Notes: generated by a model not told the origin, from the letters alone. A stretch of 64,000 nt of DNA from Saprospiraceae bacterium (GCA_028282725.1 JANQHF010000073.1:40349-104348), one strand, 5' to 3'. Shown: positions 10,478 to 20,887, numbered from the stretch's first letter. Program-made: numbers and translations.

Positions 10478-11471
10478 TTACCTCCGAATATTTCTCTGTT
10501 GGACCTTTATTTGGTCTGTTGCATCGTCTGATTGTCTGGCCCATGAAATCAGACCTGCCTATTTAGAAATCAATGAGGTCGGAGTGAATCAATATGCCAT
10601 AACTTTCAAAGTACCCGTCCTGAATGACCGGCTCCCCAGGATTGTTCCAATATTTGCAGTTGACTACGATTCGACCACTGTATCCATCCAAAGAAATGTC
10701 GATGCACGTATTTCAAAATGGTTGCTCCATACAGACAAGAGTATTTCCGGAACATCATTGTCCATTCAAAACCTGGAACGCACGCTAATAGATGTGATCC
10801 TGCGCATAGAGTTCAACTCGGGTGAGGTCAGTACCCTCGTGATCCAACCTTCAAAACCTTCAGTGATCATCCCCGTCCAACAGAGTTCCTGGCAGGTTTT
10901 CAACACCTTTGGAAAACTCGGCATCGAGCACATACTCCTGGGATGGGACCACTTGCTTTTTGTTCTTGGCCTGATGCTCCTGATTCCTTCTGTCAATGTA
11001 TTGATCGGGACCATTACTTCATTCACGATCGCCCATAGCATAACGCTTGTGCTTTCTTCCCTGGGAAAGATGAGTCTGCCTTCTGCTCCTGTTGAAACCG
11101 TCATAGCATTAAGTGTAATTTTTTTAGCCAGGGAATACATCATGTTGAGCAGGGGGCAACAAAGTATAACGACCCGGTACCCATGGACCATTGCATTTGT
11201 ATTTGGCTTGTTGCACGGCTTTGGTTTTGCCGGTGCATTAAGGGATATCGGCCTTCCCGAACATGCCCTCCCGGAATCACTTTTGTCATTCAATCTGGGT
11301 GTCGAATTCGGACAAATACTGTTTGTATGCCTAATCATTTTTGTATATAAATTACTTTTGCCACTTTTCAGAAAGATTCCATCTTTTTGGCTACGATACC
11401 TGCCAGGATATTTTATAGGCGGGATAGCCTCGTATTGGTTCATCGACCGACTGATGGGGATATTTATTTAA
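10467..11471 (+). CDS. HupE/UreJ family membrane protein
   Basis: 'GIEHILLGWDHLLFVLGLMLLI', 'FTIAHSITL', 'GLLHGFGFAGAL', 'FNLGVEFGQ' are HupE/UreJ-type motifs. Overlaps the upstream gene by 11 bp. Confidence 0.88.
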   Translation: MKSNYLRIFLCWTFIWSVASSDCLAHEIRPAYLEINEVGVNQYAITFKVPVLNDRLPRIVPIFAVDYDSTTVSIQRNVDARISKWLLHTDKSISGTSLSIQNLERTLIDVILRIEFNSGEVSTLVIQPSKPSVIIPVQQSSWQVFNTFGKLGIEHILLGWDHLLFVLGLMLLIPSVNVLIGTITSFTIAHSITLVLSSLGKMSLPSAPVETVIALSVIFLAREYIMLSRGQQSITTRYPWTIAFVFGLLHGFGFAGALRDIGLPEHALPESLLSFNLGVEFGQILFVCLIIFVYKLLLPLFRKIPSFWLRYLPGYFIGGIASYWFIDRLMGIFI

Positions 11472-11475
11472 ATCA

Positions 11476-12528
11476 TTGAATAGAAGTATGAAGATTAATG
11501 ATATCAGGTCACATGGAGCGTATAGAGCTGCTGAAGATCGCTATGAAATAATCAATTATCGCAGATGCGGACGGAGTGGGTTAAAACTTCCGGCCGTATC
11601 GTTGGGGTTGTGGCACAACTTTGGGGATACGGATGACCTCAATGTGGCAAGAGACATACTGAGGATCGCATTTGATAACGGAATCACTCATTTTGATCTG
11701 GCTAACAACTATGGCCCTCCCTATGGTTCTGCTGAAAGAAATTTTGGTAAAATATTCAAGGAAGACTTTCGGCCGTACAGAGATGAACTGATTCTGAGCA
11801 CCAAAGCCGGTTGGGATATGTGGCCCGGGCCCTACGGTAATTTCGGATCGAGGAAATATATATTGGCGAGTCTGGACCAGAGCCTTACCAGGATGGGTGT
11901 GGACTATGTAGATATTTTTTACAGCCATCGGAGAGATCCTGACACACCATTGGAAGAAACAATGGGAGCATTGTCAACTGCAGTGCAACAAGGAAAGGCC
12001 TTATACGCCGGAATATCACAATACAATCCCGCAGACACCAGGAAGGCACACAAGATATTGCGAAGAATGGGTGTTCCATTATTGATTCATCAACCCAGAT
12101 ATAATATGATGGATCGATGGGTTGAGGCAGGCCTCACGCAAGTCCTTGACAAAAGAGGAATTGGGGCCATTGCATTCAGTCCTTTGGAACAGGGAATACT
12201 TACTTCCAAATATCTCAAAGGTTTTCCAAAGGATTCACGGGCTGTCAGGGATGGACGGTATCTGACGAAAGACCACATAACAGAAGAAGTGTTGTTAAAG
12301 GTCAGATCTTTGAATGAGATTGCCAGAAAAAGAAATCAGACGTTGGCTCAAATGGCCATTGCCTGGCTCTTAAAGGATGATAGAATAACCAGTGTACTGA
12401 TCGGCGTTAGTTCCGTAAAGCAGTTACTGGACAATATTGAAGCGACTGAAAATATTGTCTTTACAAAGAAGGAAGTGAACGATATCGAAGCTGTACTCAT
12501 GAATAAGCCTGAGCTTGAAGAAGGCTAG
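11476..12528 (+). CDS. Aldo/keto reductase, YghZ/Gpr-like (real start possibly 11488)
   Basis: 'INYRRCGRSGLKLPAVSLGLWHNFGD', 'YGPPYGSAERNFG', 'STKAGWDMWPGPYGNFGSRKYILASLDQSLTRMGVDYVDIFYSHR'. Confidence 0.9.
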   Translation: MNRSMKINDIRSHGAYRAAEDRYEIINYRRCGRSGLKLPAVSLGLWHNFGDTDDLNVARDILRIAFDNGITHFDLANNYGPPYGSAERNFGKIFKEDFRPYRDELILSTKAGWDMWPGPYGNFGSRKYILASLDQSLTRMGVDYVDIFYSHRRDPDTPLEETMGALSTAVQQGKALYAGISQYNPADTRKAHKILRRMGVPLLIHQPRYNMMDRWVEAGLTQVLDKRGIGAIAFSPLEQGILTSKYLKGFPKDSRAVRDGRYLTKDHITEEVLLKVRSLNEIARKRNQTLAQMAIAWLLKDDRITSVLIGVSSVKQLLDNIEATENIVFTKKEVNDIEAVLMNKPELEEG

Positions 12529-12549
12529 CCCTTGCGGACCCAGGGTGTA

Positions 12550-13050
12550 CTACATCTTGACCTTTGCTATTTGCCTGTGTAAGTTGTTGACCTCTTTTAA
12601 GGCGGCAGATCCATACCAGGGATGGAGCTCCATTTCTAATCTTCCCGCAATGATTGCCGGATCGGTTTTTGTCAGTTCCTCTGCTTCTTCCACAGATGAT
12701 ACATTGAAAATGTAAATCCCTCTCAATTCGCCATCATCAAGGAACGGACCGGCAAGGGACAACTTCCCTTCATCTGCTAACCGGCTGATGTTTTCGAGAT
12801 GGGCAGATTGTAATTGTGCTGCAGTAGTTGAATCCTGGGACCTGTTGGGCCCCGATTTCAAAAGAACCATGACGTATTGACTCATTCCGTAGGGGTCTGC
12901 ATCTAATTTCTTTGCAAGAATAGAATCGAATGTGATTTCATTCGCGTTGCCAGGGTCCTCTTCATCTACGGGGGGATGATCGTTGTTGCAGGAGACCAGA
13001 AGTAGAAGTGCACCAATAAAAATGAGCCCTATTGGATTGAAAATATTCAT
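12550..13050 (-). CDS. YciI-like domain lipoprotein
   Basis: Start at CAT 13048-13050 (MNIFNPIGLIFIGALLLLVSCNND, lipobox); 'YVMVLLKSGPNRSQDSTTAAQLQSAHLENISRLADEGKLSLAGPFLDDGELRGIYIF'. Confidence 0.8.
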   Translation of the reverse strand: MNIFNPIGLIFIGALLLLVSCNNDHPPVDEEDPGNANEITFDSILAKKLDADPYGMSQYVMVLLKSGPNRSQDSTTAAQLQSAHLENISRLADEGKLSLAGPFLDDGELRGIYIFNVSSVEEAEELTKTDPAIIAGRLEMELHPWYGSAALKEVNNLHRQIAKVKM

Positions 13051-13114
13051 GATTTCAATTTTGATCAAATGAAGATAGAGGACATTTCTGGAAGATTTAA
13101 TAGCTTTCCGTCTT

Positions 13115-14095
13115 ATGTCAAATTTGATTAAAAAGTGGAAAGCCCTTTGGGATCCCGATAGATACCACGGTTGGGGTAAAAACAGCAATTACTTTGAAGG
13201 ATGGTATTTCAAAATAGTGACCGGCGATGAATCATTGGCAATGGCATTGATTCCGGGTATTTCCATGGATGATGAAGGAAGGTCACATGCTTTTATTCAA
13301 ATGATCGACGGTTCGAGGGGTGAGACCTTTTATGATCGGTTTGCTCCCGATGAGTTTACCCCAAATCCCGATGTTTTCGAATTGAACATTGGTGACAATT
13401 ATTTTAGCGGTGAGAAGCTGGTCGTCGATCTGCCGTGTATTCAAGGTGAAGTGGAATTCAAGGAAGCTGTCAAATGGCCGGTCAAAATCCTGAGTCCGGG
13501 AGTCATGGGTTGGTATTCATTTGTACCGATGATGCAGTGTTATCACGGTGTGGTCAGTATGCATCACCGCCTGGATGGGTATCTGGAGTATAATCATAAA
13601 GGATTCAATTTTCAGAATGGGTTGGGATACATTGAGAAGGATTGGGGCTCTTCATTTCCCAAATGCTGGATTTGGATGCAAAGCAATCATTTTGATCAAT
13701 TGGACAGGAAGGTATCCTTTATGGCTTCTCTGGCTCATATTCCATGGTTGGGGCGGTATTTTGTTGGATTCCTGTCGGCCATCTACCTGGATGACGAACT
13801 GATACAATTTACAACATACAATAATGCCAGAATGACGTCATCACTCGATGAATCTCACGTGTATTTGACGTTCCGAAGAAGGGACTATCGACTGGAAATT
13901 ATTGCTACGAAAGGATCAACCGGAGCATTGATATCACCGATCAAAGGAGGGATGACCGGAAAGGTCAGTGAAAGTTTGACCGCATCGATAGAGGTGAGAT
14001 TATATCGAGGAGGAGCATTGATTTATGAGGGGACCGGACGAAATGCAGGACTCGAAGTAGCGGGAGACGTTGAAATTCTATTGACTGATCAGTGA
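13115..14095 (+). CDS. Tocopherol cyclase-like protein
   Basis: 'WDPDRYHGWGKNSNYFEGWYFKIV', 'LGYIEKDWGSSFPKCWIWMQSNHF'. Confidence 0.85.
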   Translation: MSNLIKKWKALWDPDRYHGWGKNSNYFEGWYFKIVTGDESLAMALIPGISMDDEGRSHAFIQMIDGSRGETFYDRFAPDEFTPNPDVFELNIGDNYFSGEKLVVDLPCIQGEVEFKEAVKWPVKILSPGVMGWYSFVPMMQCYHGVVSMHHRLDGYLEYNHKGFNFQNGLGYIEKDWGSSFPKCWIWMQSNHFDQLDRKVSFMASLAHIPWLGRYFVGFLSAIYLDDELIQFTTYNNARMTSSLDESHVYLTFRRRDYRLEIIATKGSTGALISPIKGGMTGKVSESLTASIEVRLYRGGALIYEGTGRNAGLEVAGDVEILLTDQ

Positions 14096-14096
14096 T

Positions 14097-14759
14097 ATGG
14101 ATGTCTATGCTCACAATGTGATTCTCGGGATTAGAGATTATTACGGTGATCTGTTATTCAATTACCCGAAAGATCTGACCATTCTTGAAAGACTATCCAG
14201 GTTGTCAAACCGGCTTTGGGAGGCATTCACTCAGGATAATGACTGTATTCTGAATGAAATCAACAATTATCATCCTGCCTTTATCGGCCAATCCTGGAAT
14301 GAAATCAGGGATAATGAGTTTTCCAGGTCAGATGCCGAGATCACCATTGCCCGGCAGTATGGGTATGCGAGTTTCGCGGAAATTCCCGACATCAAAATTG
14401 ATGCGCTATTCGAAAGATCAGTAGATGTGATGCTCAGTGGAAGACTCGATGAATTAAAGCATTTAATTGAAGATGATCCCAAACTGATCAATCAAAAAAG
14501 CAATTACGGTCATGGTGCCAGCCTGATACACTACCTGGGTAATAACGGTGTTGAATTGTACAGGCAGGTCGTCCCGTACCAACTGGCGGACATTCTTGAG
14601 TATTTGCTCAATAGAGGAGCAGATCCCAATTCTACGATGAATGTATACGGTGGGGAGTTTACCATGATCGCTCTTTTTTCTTCAAGCATTCATCCGAAAG
14701 AGGCCGGAATAGATAAAGAAGTCATGGAGCGGTATGCCAGAATTGTACAACAAAGTTGA
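14097..14759 (+). CDS. Ankyrin-repeat-like protein of unknown function
   Basis: 'GRLDELKHLIEDDPKLINQKSNYGHGASLIHYLG...LADILEYLLNRGADPNSTMNVYGG'. Confidence 0.65.
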   Translation: MDVYAHNVILGIRDYYGDLLFNYPKDLTILERLSRLSNRLWEAFTQDNDCILNEINNYHPAFIGQSWNEIRDNEFSRSDAEITIARQYGYASFAEIPDIKIDALFERSVDVMLSGRLDELKHLIEDDPKLINQKSNYGHGASLIHYLGNNGVELYRQVVPYQLADILEYLLNRGADPNSTMNVYGGEFTMIALFSSSIHPKEAGIDKEVMERYARIVQQS

Positions 14760-14787
14760 GCTGGATCAAATCTCTTGCCTTGTCTTG

Positions 14788-16155
14788 TTAATCGGTGTAA
14801 AAGGCTCCAAAAACGATCATCATTTCATCCTCACTAAGCAGGCCAAACCTCAACGTGCGACTGGTCGTATTGTTATAGGTGGCCCTGGCTGTAAACCCAT
14901 GACCCTTCTCCAGGATAATAGGAGGATCAAATGTCACCAAAGGTGGATGTTCCCAATCATTCGTGAAGTATACCAATTCTCCATTCCGGTCTCCACCTTT
15001 GATATAGATTTCAAATTCCGTCATATGTTGATGTGCATGCGAAGTCAGTTGAAAGACATGCATTCTTTCATTGAACGTACTGGCTCTTTCCAGGGTGGTG
15101 ATCTCTCCGGCCGGAAGTCTTATATCTTCATAACTTTCAAATAAATTCTCTGCTACATACTGCACCGCACTCTTGTCAAGTGTATGTAAGTTGACAGATA
15201 TCTCGCCTTCCTTCACCTCATCGGTCCGATTGACGTAATGAGAATTGAGGTCGAATCCCGTATTCTCAGGAATGCGCAGGGCCACTCCAGCTGGAAAACT
15301 ATAGTCCACGTTTCTCCATTGAGTACCAAATACGAATCTTTGATTCAGTACAGAAGCTGCGGTGAGTATATTGAAATTGCCGTCTTCATCATAGAAGTCA
15401 CGGTAGGACTCACTTACAGGTTGGTTTCCATTGGGATAATCATACAAGATGAAATGATGGCTGCCTTCTCTCATGGCAATTTGTACGCGGTTGACGAAAA
15501 GATCTTCGTCATTATCCAACTCTTTGTAGTAGAAGAATTCCCGTTCGCTTTTGGGTTGAATATCGAAAGGTCCGATATTCAATTGAAGACCACTACCAGG
15601 GGGCATCAGTCGTTCGAAAGGTTCTGTTGGTAATTCAAACCTTTTGGTATCCATCAATAATTCGATATTGGCCACATTTCCTGTATCAGGTGCCCCTTTT
15701 ATGATCCATTCCGTAATAAATCTCAATTCTCCATTTGTGAGCGCCTGACCACCCAAAGGCATCAATTCTCCGTATCCGGGATGATCATCATAGAAATGAG
15801 CATAGTCCGGGAAGTTGATTTTTTCCCAAAGAAAGCTATTGTGAATGCTTTGCAAGCCTTTTGTCCCGACCAATAGCAGGCCATCTGCACGAGCCGCCTC
15901 ATTGTGCGGTAGACGATTGACCAATTGATTGTAAGATTCACCTTTAGCAAGGATGAGATTGGATTGCCTGGCAAATGAAGTACCTGTCTGGTGACAAGTA
16001 ACACAATTCTTATCCCAGATCTCCGTCTGAATTATATCATAGGTACTGAGCGCTTCCTCTGCCATGATGGGTTCGGTCTCATCAGGACTATCTGTACAGC
16101 CGGTCAGCATCAGTGTCAATATGGAAAAGGGTAGAATGATATTTCGTATAATCAT
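14788..16155 (-). CDS. Lipoprotein with c-type heme site and Cu type II monooxygenase-like C-terminal region
   Basis: Lipobox 'LTGC'; 'NCVTCHQTG' heme motif; 'GSHHFILYDYP', 'TSHAHQHMTEFEIYI', 'NTTSRTLRFGLLSEDEMMIVFGAFY'. Confidence 0.7.
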   Translation of the reverse strand: MIIRNIILPFSILTLMLTGCTDSPDETEPIMAEEALSTYDIIQTEIWDKNCVTCHQTGTSFARQSNLILAKGESYNQLVNRLPHNEAARADGLLLVGTKGLQSIHNSFLWEKINFPDYAHFYDDHPGYGELMPLGGQALTNGELRFITEWIIKGAPDTGNVANIELLMDTKRFELPTEPFERLMPPGSGLQLNIGPFDIQPKSEREFFYYKELDNDEDLFVNRVQIAMREGSHHFILYDYPNGNQPVSESYRDFYDEDGNFNILTAASVLNQRFVFGTQWRNVDYSFPAGVALRIPENTGFDLNSHYVNRTDEVKEGEISVNLHTLDKSAVQYVAENLFESYEDIRLPAGEITTLERASTFNERMHVFQLTSHAHQHMTEFEIYIKGGDRNGELVYFTNDWEHPPLVTFDPPIILEKGHGFTARATYNNTTSRTLRFGLLSEDEMMIVFGAFYTD

Positions 16156-16438
16156 AACGAGAATGTTGTCCTATAAACGATCGACATCAAGATACGCATT
16201 GTCGATGGTTCTATCTTTCGATAATCTTAACGCACACTTAATCAATTCACTATTGTGATTTCACTCCTTTAGAAATAAGTACAATTCTATAGGACATAAA
16301 GGATGATTCCTTTTGAATATCCTGAATTTAGACCTTTCTTTGCGCCTCTGAAAAGTCCTTGTTCAGACAAACAAATTGTTTTAATGGGCGTCCCTGAACA
16401 AGTTGATCCTTGGATCATTTAGTCAAGAAATCGTTGCA

Positions 16439-17374
16439 ATGAGTGAAATAAAAACATGTGTGATCATTGGAAGTGGTCCTGCCGGTTATACAGCTGCCAT
16501 TTATGCTGCAAGAGCAGGTATGGATCCTATTGTTTATACCGGTCCGGAACCTGGTGGTCAATTGATGATCACTACGGATGTAGAAAATTATCCTGGCTAT
16601 CCGGAGGGCATTATGGGTCCTGAAATGATGGAGGATTTTAGAAAACAGGCAGAGCGATTTGGCACTGAAGTAAAGTATGAGATGATAACGAAGGTGGATT
16701 TTACGGGACCCGTTCATTCCATTTGGACAGAAGGTGGCGAAGAGATCAAGGCTCATACCGTTATCATTTCAACCGGAGCCAGTGCAAAATGGCTGGGGCT
16801 CGAATCCGAGCAACGATTGATGAATAAAGGTGTTTCCGCATGTGCCGTGTGCGACGGGTTTTTCTTCAAGGGGCTTGAGGTGGCACTTGTCGGAGGCGGA
16901 GATACAGCCGCTGAAGAAGCTACCTACCTTGCGAAACTTTGTCCGAAAGTCCACATGCTGGTTAGGAGAGATGAAATGAGAGCTTCAAAGATCATGAGAC
17001 AGAGAGTACTCGATACACCAAATATTGAAATTCATTGGAACACAGAGGCTGTCGAAGTTTTGGGAGATGAGGAAGTCGCTGGTGTCAGAATCGTGAACAA
17101 TAAAACGAAGGAAGAATCGACCATCGATGTTAAAGGATTCTTTGTAGCAATCGGCCATAAGCCAAATACCGATATTTTCAAGGGTTGGCTTGAAATGGAT
17201 GACACCGGTTATCTGCTGATCCAACCGGGAACATCTAAAACGAAAGTTCCCGGAGTGTTTGCCTCGGGTGATGCAGCAGACAAGGTGTATCGCCAGGCGG
17301 TTACCGCAGCAGGGACCGGATGCATGGCTACGCTGGACGCCGAGCGCTACCTGGTAGAACACGGTGTTATCTGA
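16439..17374 (+). CDS. trxB: Thioredoxin-disulfide reductase
   Basis: 'CVIIGSGPAGYTAAIYAARAGM', active site 'CAVCDGFFF', 'VALVGGGDTAAEEATYLAKL', 'VFASGDAADKVYRQAVTAAGTGCMATLDAERYL'. Start moved to ATG 16439. Confidence 0.95.
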   Translation: MSEIKTCVIIGSGPAGYTAAIYAARAGMDPIVYTGPEPGGQLMITTDVENYPGYPEGIMGPEMMEDFRKQAERFGTEVKYEMITKVDFTGPVHSIWTEGGEEIKAHTVIISTGASAKWLGLESEQRLMNKGVSACAVCDGFFFKGLEVALVGGGDTAAEEATYLAKLCPKVHMLVRRDEMRASKIMRQRVLDTPNIEIHWNTEAVEVLGDEEVAGVRIVNNKTKEESTIDVKGFFVAIGHKPNTDIFKGWLEMDDTGYLLIQPGTSKTKVPGVFASGDAADKVYRQAVTAAGTGCMATLDAERYLVEHGVI

Positions 17375-17412
17375 TTGTGGAGCACATTACGGTCTCAAAC
17401 CGTTCTAATGGT

Positions 17413-18120
17413 ATGAAGACAGCTACTCTTCTTGTATTTCTTTGTTCATTTCTTTGTCTTTCAGGTCAGAACACCATGACGACCCAGGCTGTCGAAATGA
17501 AAGCCATGCAGCGCTATGAGTCAATGGCATTAAAGAATAAAACAGTCGGAATATCAACCCAGCCCTACAATGATATTGATGGCAGCCCATATTATTATGA
17601 CAAGAAATGTACTGCAACCCTGATCCAGCACAACGGGGACTCAATTCACGGTATTCCGCTTCAACTAGATCTGTATGCGGGGGAATTTGTGTATACAAAT
17701 AGCGAAGGAGAAGAACTCTTCTTGGAAAGTAAATATTTCCGGGAAATCAGAATTCAAAATGAATCAACAAGAGATGTCTTCAGAAGGGCTTTTCCTCAAC
17801 AACCCAATAAGTTTTCAATAATAGAATTTGAAGGTGATGGCTTTATGGTGATCCGTGACCCCTTGGTTAAACTCGTTGAGATGTCCATGATCGTTGCCGG
17901 ACAGAGACAGAATACCAGTCGCTTCGAAAAAGGGACTTCATACTTTTTAGTGGAAGGTGAGCAACATCGCGAATTGACATTGAAAAAGAAAAAATTCTTT
18001 AAGGCATTCAACAAAGAAGAGCAGAAGAAAATGATGGACTATGCAAAGGAAAATGGTTTTAAATTTGAGAAAAACAGTGATTTCTTTAAGTTGATCAGTT
18101 TCGTGAAGTCAGCCGAATAG
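17413..18120 (+). CDS. Exported hypothetical protein
   Basis: Signal peptide from ATG 17413 (MKTATLLVFLCSFLCLSGQ); no family recognised. Confidence 0.6.
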   Translation: MKTATLLVFLCSFLCLSGQNTMTTQAVEMKAMQRYESMALKNKTVGISTQPYNDIDGSPYYYDKKCTATLIQHNGDSIHGIPLQLDLYAGEFVYTNSEGEELFLESKYFREIRIQNESTRDVFRRAFPQQPNKFSIIEFEGDGFMVIRDPLVKLVEMSMIVAGQRQNTSRFEKGTSYFLVEGEQHRELTLKKKKFFKAFNKEEQKKMMDYAKENGFKFEKNSDFFKLISFVKSAE

Positions 18121-18237
18121 ACAGACCGTTCAGGAACTCGTGATCGTACAGAATTGGCAAAGCATCAAAAATCGTGCACATTTTAGAGCAAAAGTTTTTA
18201 GATTCGCAGCGAGCCATCATCGTTTAATCAGAATACA

Positions 18238-18642
18238 ATGAAGCAATCATTTTTTATCGCAAGCCTCTTCATTTGTGGTGTACTTTTGACAGCTGCATGC
18301 AGTGGCAAATCGGATTCGGAATCCTCAACTTCCAACAGTGAAAAGACGCCCGCGAAGACAGAAACTGCCAGTACCGGGAAAAAAACTGACGACACAAAAA
18401 AGGCAGCAGGCACTAATCGAAAAGGCAGATTGGTTTACAAACAATACTGCGTCATTTGTCATGGTGCCGATGGGAAACTTGGTGTTAGTGATGCCAAAGA
18501 TCTCAGTGTTTCAACAATTGATATGGAAGAAAGAATCAACCAGATCACTAATGGTAAAGGTCTCATGACACCTTACAAGGATATATTAAGTGAAGAACAA
18601 ATCCAATCAGTGGCTGAATATCTGGACGAATTGCTCCAATAA
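18238..18642 (+). CDS. c-type cytochrome lipoprotein
   Basis: Lipobox 'LTAAC'; 'YKQYCVICHGADGKLG', distal Met in 'GLMTPYKDILSEEQIQSVAEYLDEL'. Confidence 0.85.
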   Translation: MKQSFFIASLFICGVLLTAACSGKSDSESSTSNSEKTPAKTETASTGKKTDDTKKAAGTNRKGRLVYKQYCVICHGADGKLGVSDAKDLSVSTIDMEERINQITNGKGLMTPYKDILSEEQIQSVAEYLDELLQ

Positions 18643-20680
18643 TATCAATTCACTATTCAAACCGCTTCATCTTCCCTTCTGCTTACTGATCGTCCTTTGT
18701 GACTTGTATGGTCAGACAGACACCTTGTCGATAGATACCATTTATATCTCAGCCGGGCGAGTGAGAACGACATATCTGACCGTTCCGGCTTCTGTCACAC
18801 AGATCAATCTAAAGGATCGAAACCAAAACATCTCACACTCCTCACTGCAAGAGTCCGTTAGTGAGGTGCCTGGCTTATTTGCGCTGAATGGACAAAATTT
18901 TGCACAGGATCTTAGAATTTCCATCAGGGGATTTGGCGCTCGTTCTGCGTTTGGCATCCGGGGAATAAAATTATTGATAGATGGCATCCCGGAGACTACC
19001 CCTGACGGACAAGGACAATTAGATAATATTGCCGTATCCGAGGTCTCTTCCATAGAAGTTCTGCAAGGTGCCAGTGCAGCACAATATGGAAATGCTGCTG
19101 GTGGTGTCATTGAGCTGACTACTACTGACCTGGAAGGCGATCCGGGAAGCGAGGTGTCCATTAGAACTGGTTCCTATAGTCTCCAACATTACAGGATCAG
19201 TAGTCGACTTAAGTTCGGAAGAACACGGCTCTATTTCGGGGGGGATCACATGCGTTCAGATGGATACCGCGAACATAGTAGGGTACGACAAACCAACTTG
19301 TTAGGTAAATCGAAAACGACTTTTTCTGAACATTCATCACTGACATGGCAGTTGAGCTATCTCACTAGTCCGACCGCTGAAGACCCGGGTGGTATTCATT
19401 TAGAGCAGGCCACCGATTTTCCTGCTTCAGCAAGAGATCGAAATGTTCTATTCGATGCCGGAGAATCCATTGATCACTGGAAATCTTCTTTAAAGTTCGA
19501 TCTGTCAATAAATCCAAATTTGGATTTGGACATCAGTGGTTTCTTTTCAGGGCGCAACTTTGATGGTCGTCTCCCATTTCAAAATGGTGGTGCAATCGAC
19601 TTGAGCAGGATTTATGGAGGGCAAATGACGCAATTGATCCATACCAAAATTACCGATACCTGGATCAACAAACTTTCCTTCGGGTTTGAATACTGGTCAC
19701 AACGAGATGATCGCGAACGCTTTGAAAATAATGAAGGAATCAGAGGGGCACAGACGCTTTCCCAAAATGAACGATTCAAGAATTTTGGAATCTATTTACT
19801 TGACCAGTGGTCCGGAGGGGATTGGACGCTAAAGGCCTCCTTGCGCTATGACAATAATGACATTAGTATTGAAGATAATTTTCTTTCAAATGGTGATGAC
19901 AGCGGAGAGAGAAAATTTAATTCATTTAACCAACACCTCGGTCTTCTGCGCCGGCTTGACGGTCACGCAATATTCCTCAACTACAGCACGAGTTTTGAAA
20001 CCCCTCTGCTGAGTGAATTATCGGCCAATCCCGATGGATCAGGTGGTTTTAACGCATCCCTGGAGCCCATGAAAGCAAGATCGGTAGAGCTGGGAGTAAA
20101 AGGTTTATTAAAGACTGTTCAATATGCCCTTACTCTATTTCACATTGATTCAAGAGACGAGCTTCTCCCATTTGAAATCCAGGATTTTCCGGGCCGGACT
20201 TTTTTCAGGAATGCAGGGAAGACCAGGCGTACCGGACTCGAAGCTATGTTGAGGTATAATGGATGGAAACACTTTGAAATTTCAGGGATCTATTCCATTT
20301 CGAATTTTACATTTGAAGACTATAGGGTTGAAGGTACTGATCTATCAGGATTCAGACTGCCTGGAATTCCAAGACATCAGTTTTCATCTTCCTTAACATT
20401 CCATCCGGATCCACTGTTTATCAGGATGAGCGGCCAATACTTCAGTTCACTGTTTCTGACCGATACCAACGATGTTCGGGTCGATTCCTATTCCATCTTC
20501 AATGCCCGGATGGGGTATGAAATGGCGGTACAGGATGTGGCAATGAATTTTTACATGGGATTGAATAATATCTTTTCGGAATCATACTTTGATAATGTAA
20601 GGTTAAATGCCTTCGGCAATCGATTTTATGAACCAGCCGCAAGAATAAATATAGAAGCTGGAGTTAACCTTAAATTTTAA
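18590..20680 (+). CDS. TonB-dependent outer-membrane receptor (FecA-like); start uncertain (GTG)
   Basis: Plug 'SSLQESVSEVPGLFALNGQNFAQDLRISIRGFGARSAFGIRGIKLLIDGIPETTPDGQGQLDNI', TonB C-term 'RFYEPAARINIEAGVNLKF'. Confidence 0.9.
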   Translation: MKNKSNQWLNIWTNCSNNINSLFKPLHLPFCLLIVLCDLYGQTDTLSIDTIYISAGRVRTTYLTVPASVTQINLKDRNQNISHSSLQESVSEVPGLFALNGQNFAQDLRISIRGFGARSAFGIRGIKLLIDGIPETTPDGQGQLDNIAVSEVSSIEVLQGASAAQYGNAAGGVIELTTTDLEGDPGSEVSIRTGSYSLQHYRISSRLKFGRTRLYFGGDHMRSDGYREHSRVRQTNLLGKSKTTFSEHSSLTWQLSYLTSPTAEDPGGIHLEQATDFPASARDRNVLFDAGESIDHWKSSLKFDLSINPNLDLDISGFFSGRNFDGRLPFQNGGAIDLSRIYGGQMTQLIHTKITDTWINKLSFGFEYWSQRDDRERFENNEGIRGAQTLSQNERFKNFGIYLLDQWSGGDWTLKASLRYDNNDISIEDNFLSNGDDSGERKFNSFNQHLGLLRRLDGHAIFLNYSTSFETPLLSELSANPDGSGGFNASLEPMKARSVELGVKGLLKTVQYALTLFHIDSRDELLPFEIQDFPGRTFFRNAGKTRRTGLEAMLRYNGWKHFEISGIYSISNFTFEDYRVEGTDLSGFRLPGIPRHQFSSSLTFHPDPLFIRMSGQYFSSLFLTDTNDVRVDSYSIFNARMGYEMAVQDVAMNFYMGLNNIFSESYFDNVRLNAFGNRFYEPAARINIEAGVNLKF

Positions 20681-20887
20681 ACACAGACCTGAATTTTGAT
20701 GTCAGAATTTTCCTTTATTACCCATGGAGGTTCAATTTGATTTCAGGAAGTTGAGATGATAGTGGAGGAATCTAATTCTTTGCTCTTTTTTCCAACCATT
20801 TTCTTCTATCTTGACACTACAACTTTCTACGCTGATACGTAATGATATATAGCATCATTACTCTTAATTAATAACATAACAAACATT

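Noticed and set aside
10766-11443. 225-aa minus-strand ORF opposite the HupE/UreJ gene
   Set aside because: Sense strand carries clear HupE/UreJ motifs; the antisense translation has no recognisable domain and is a codon-bias shadow.
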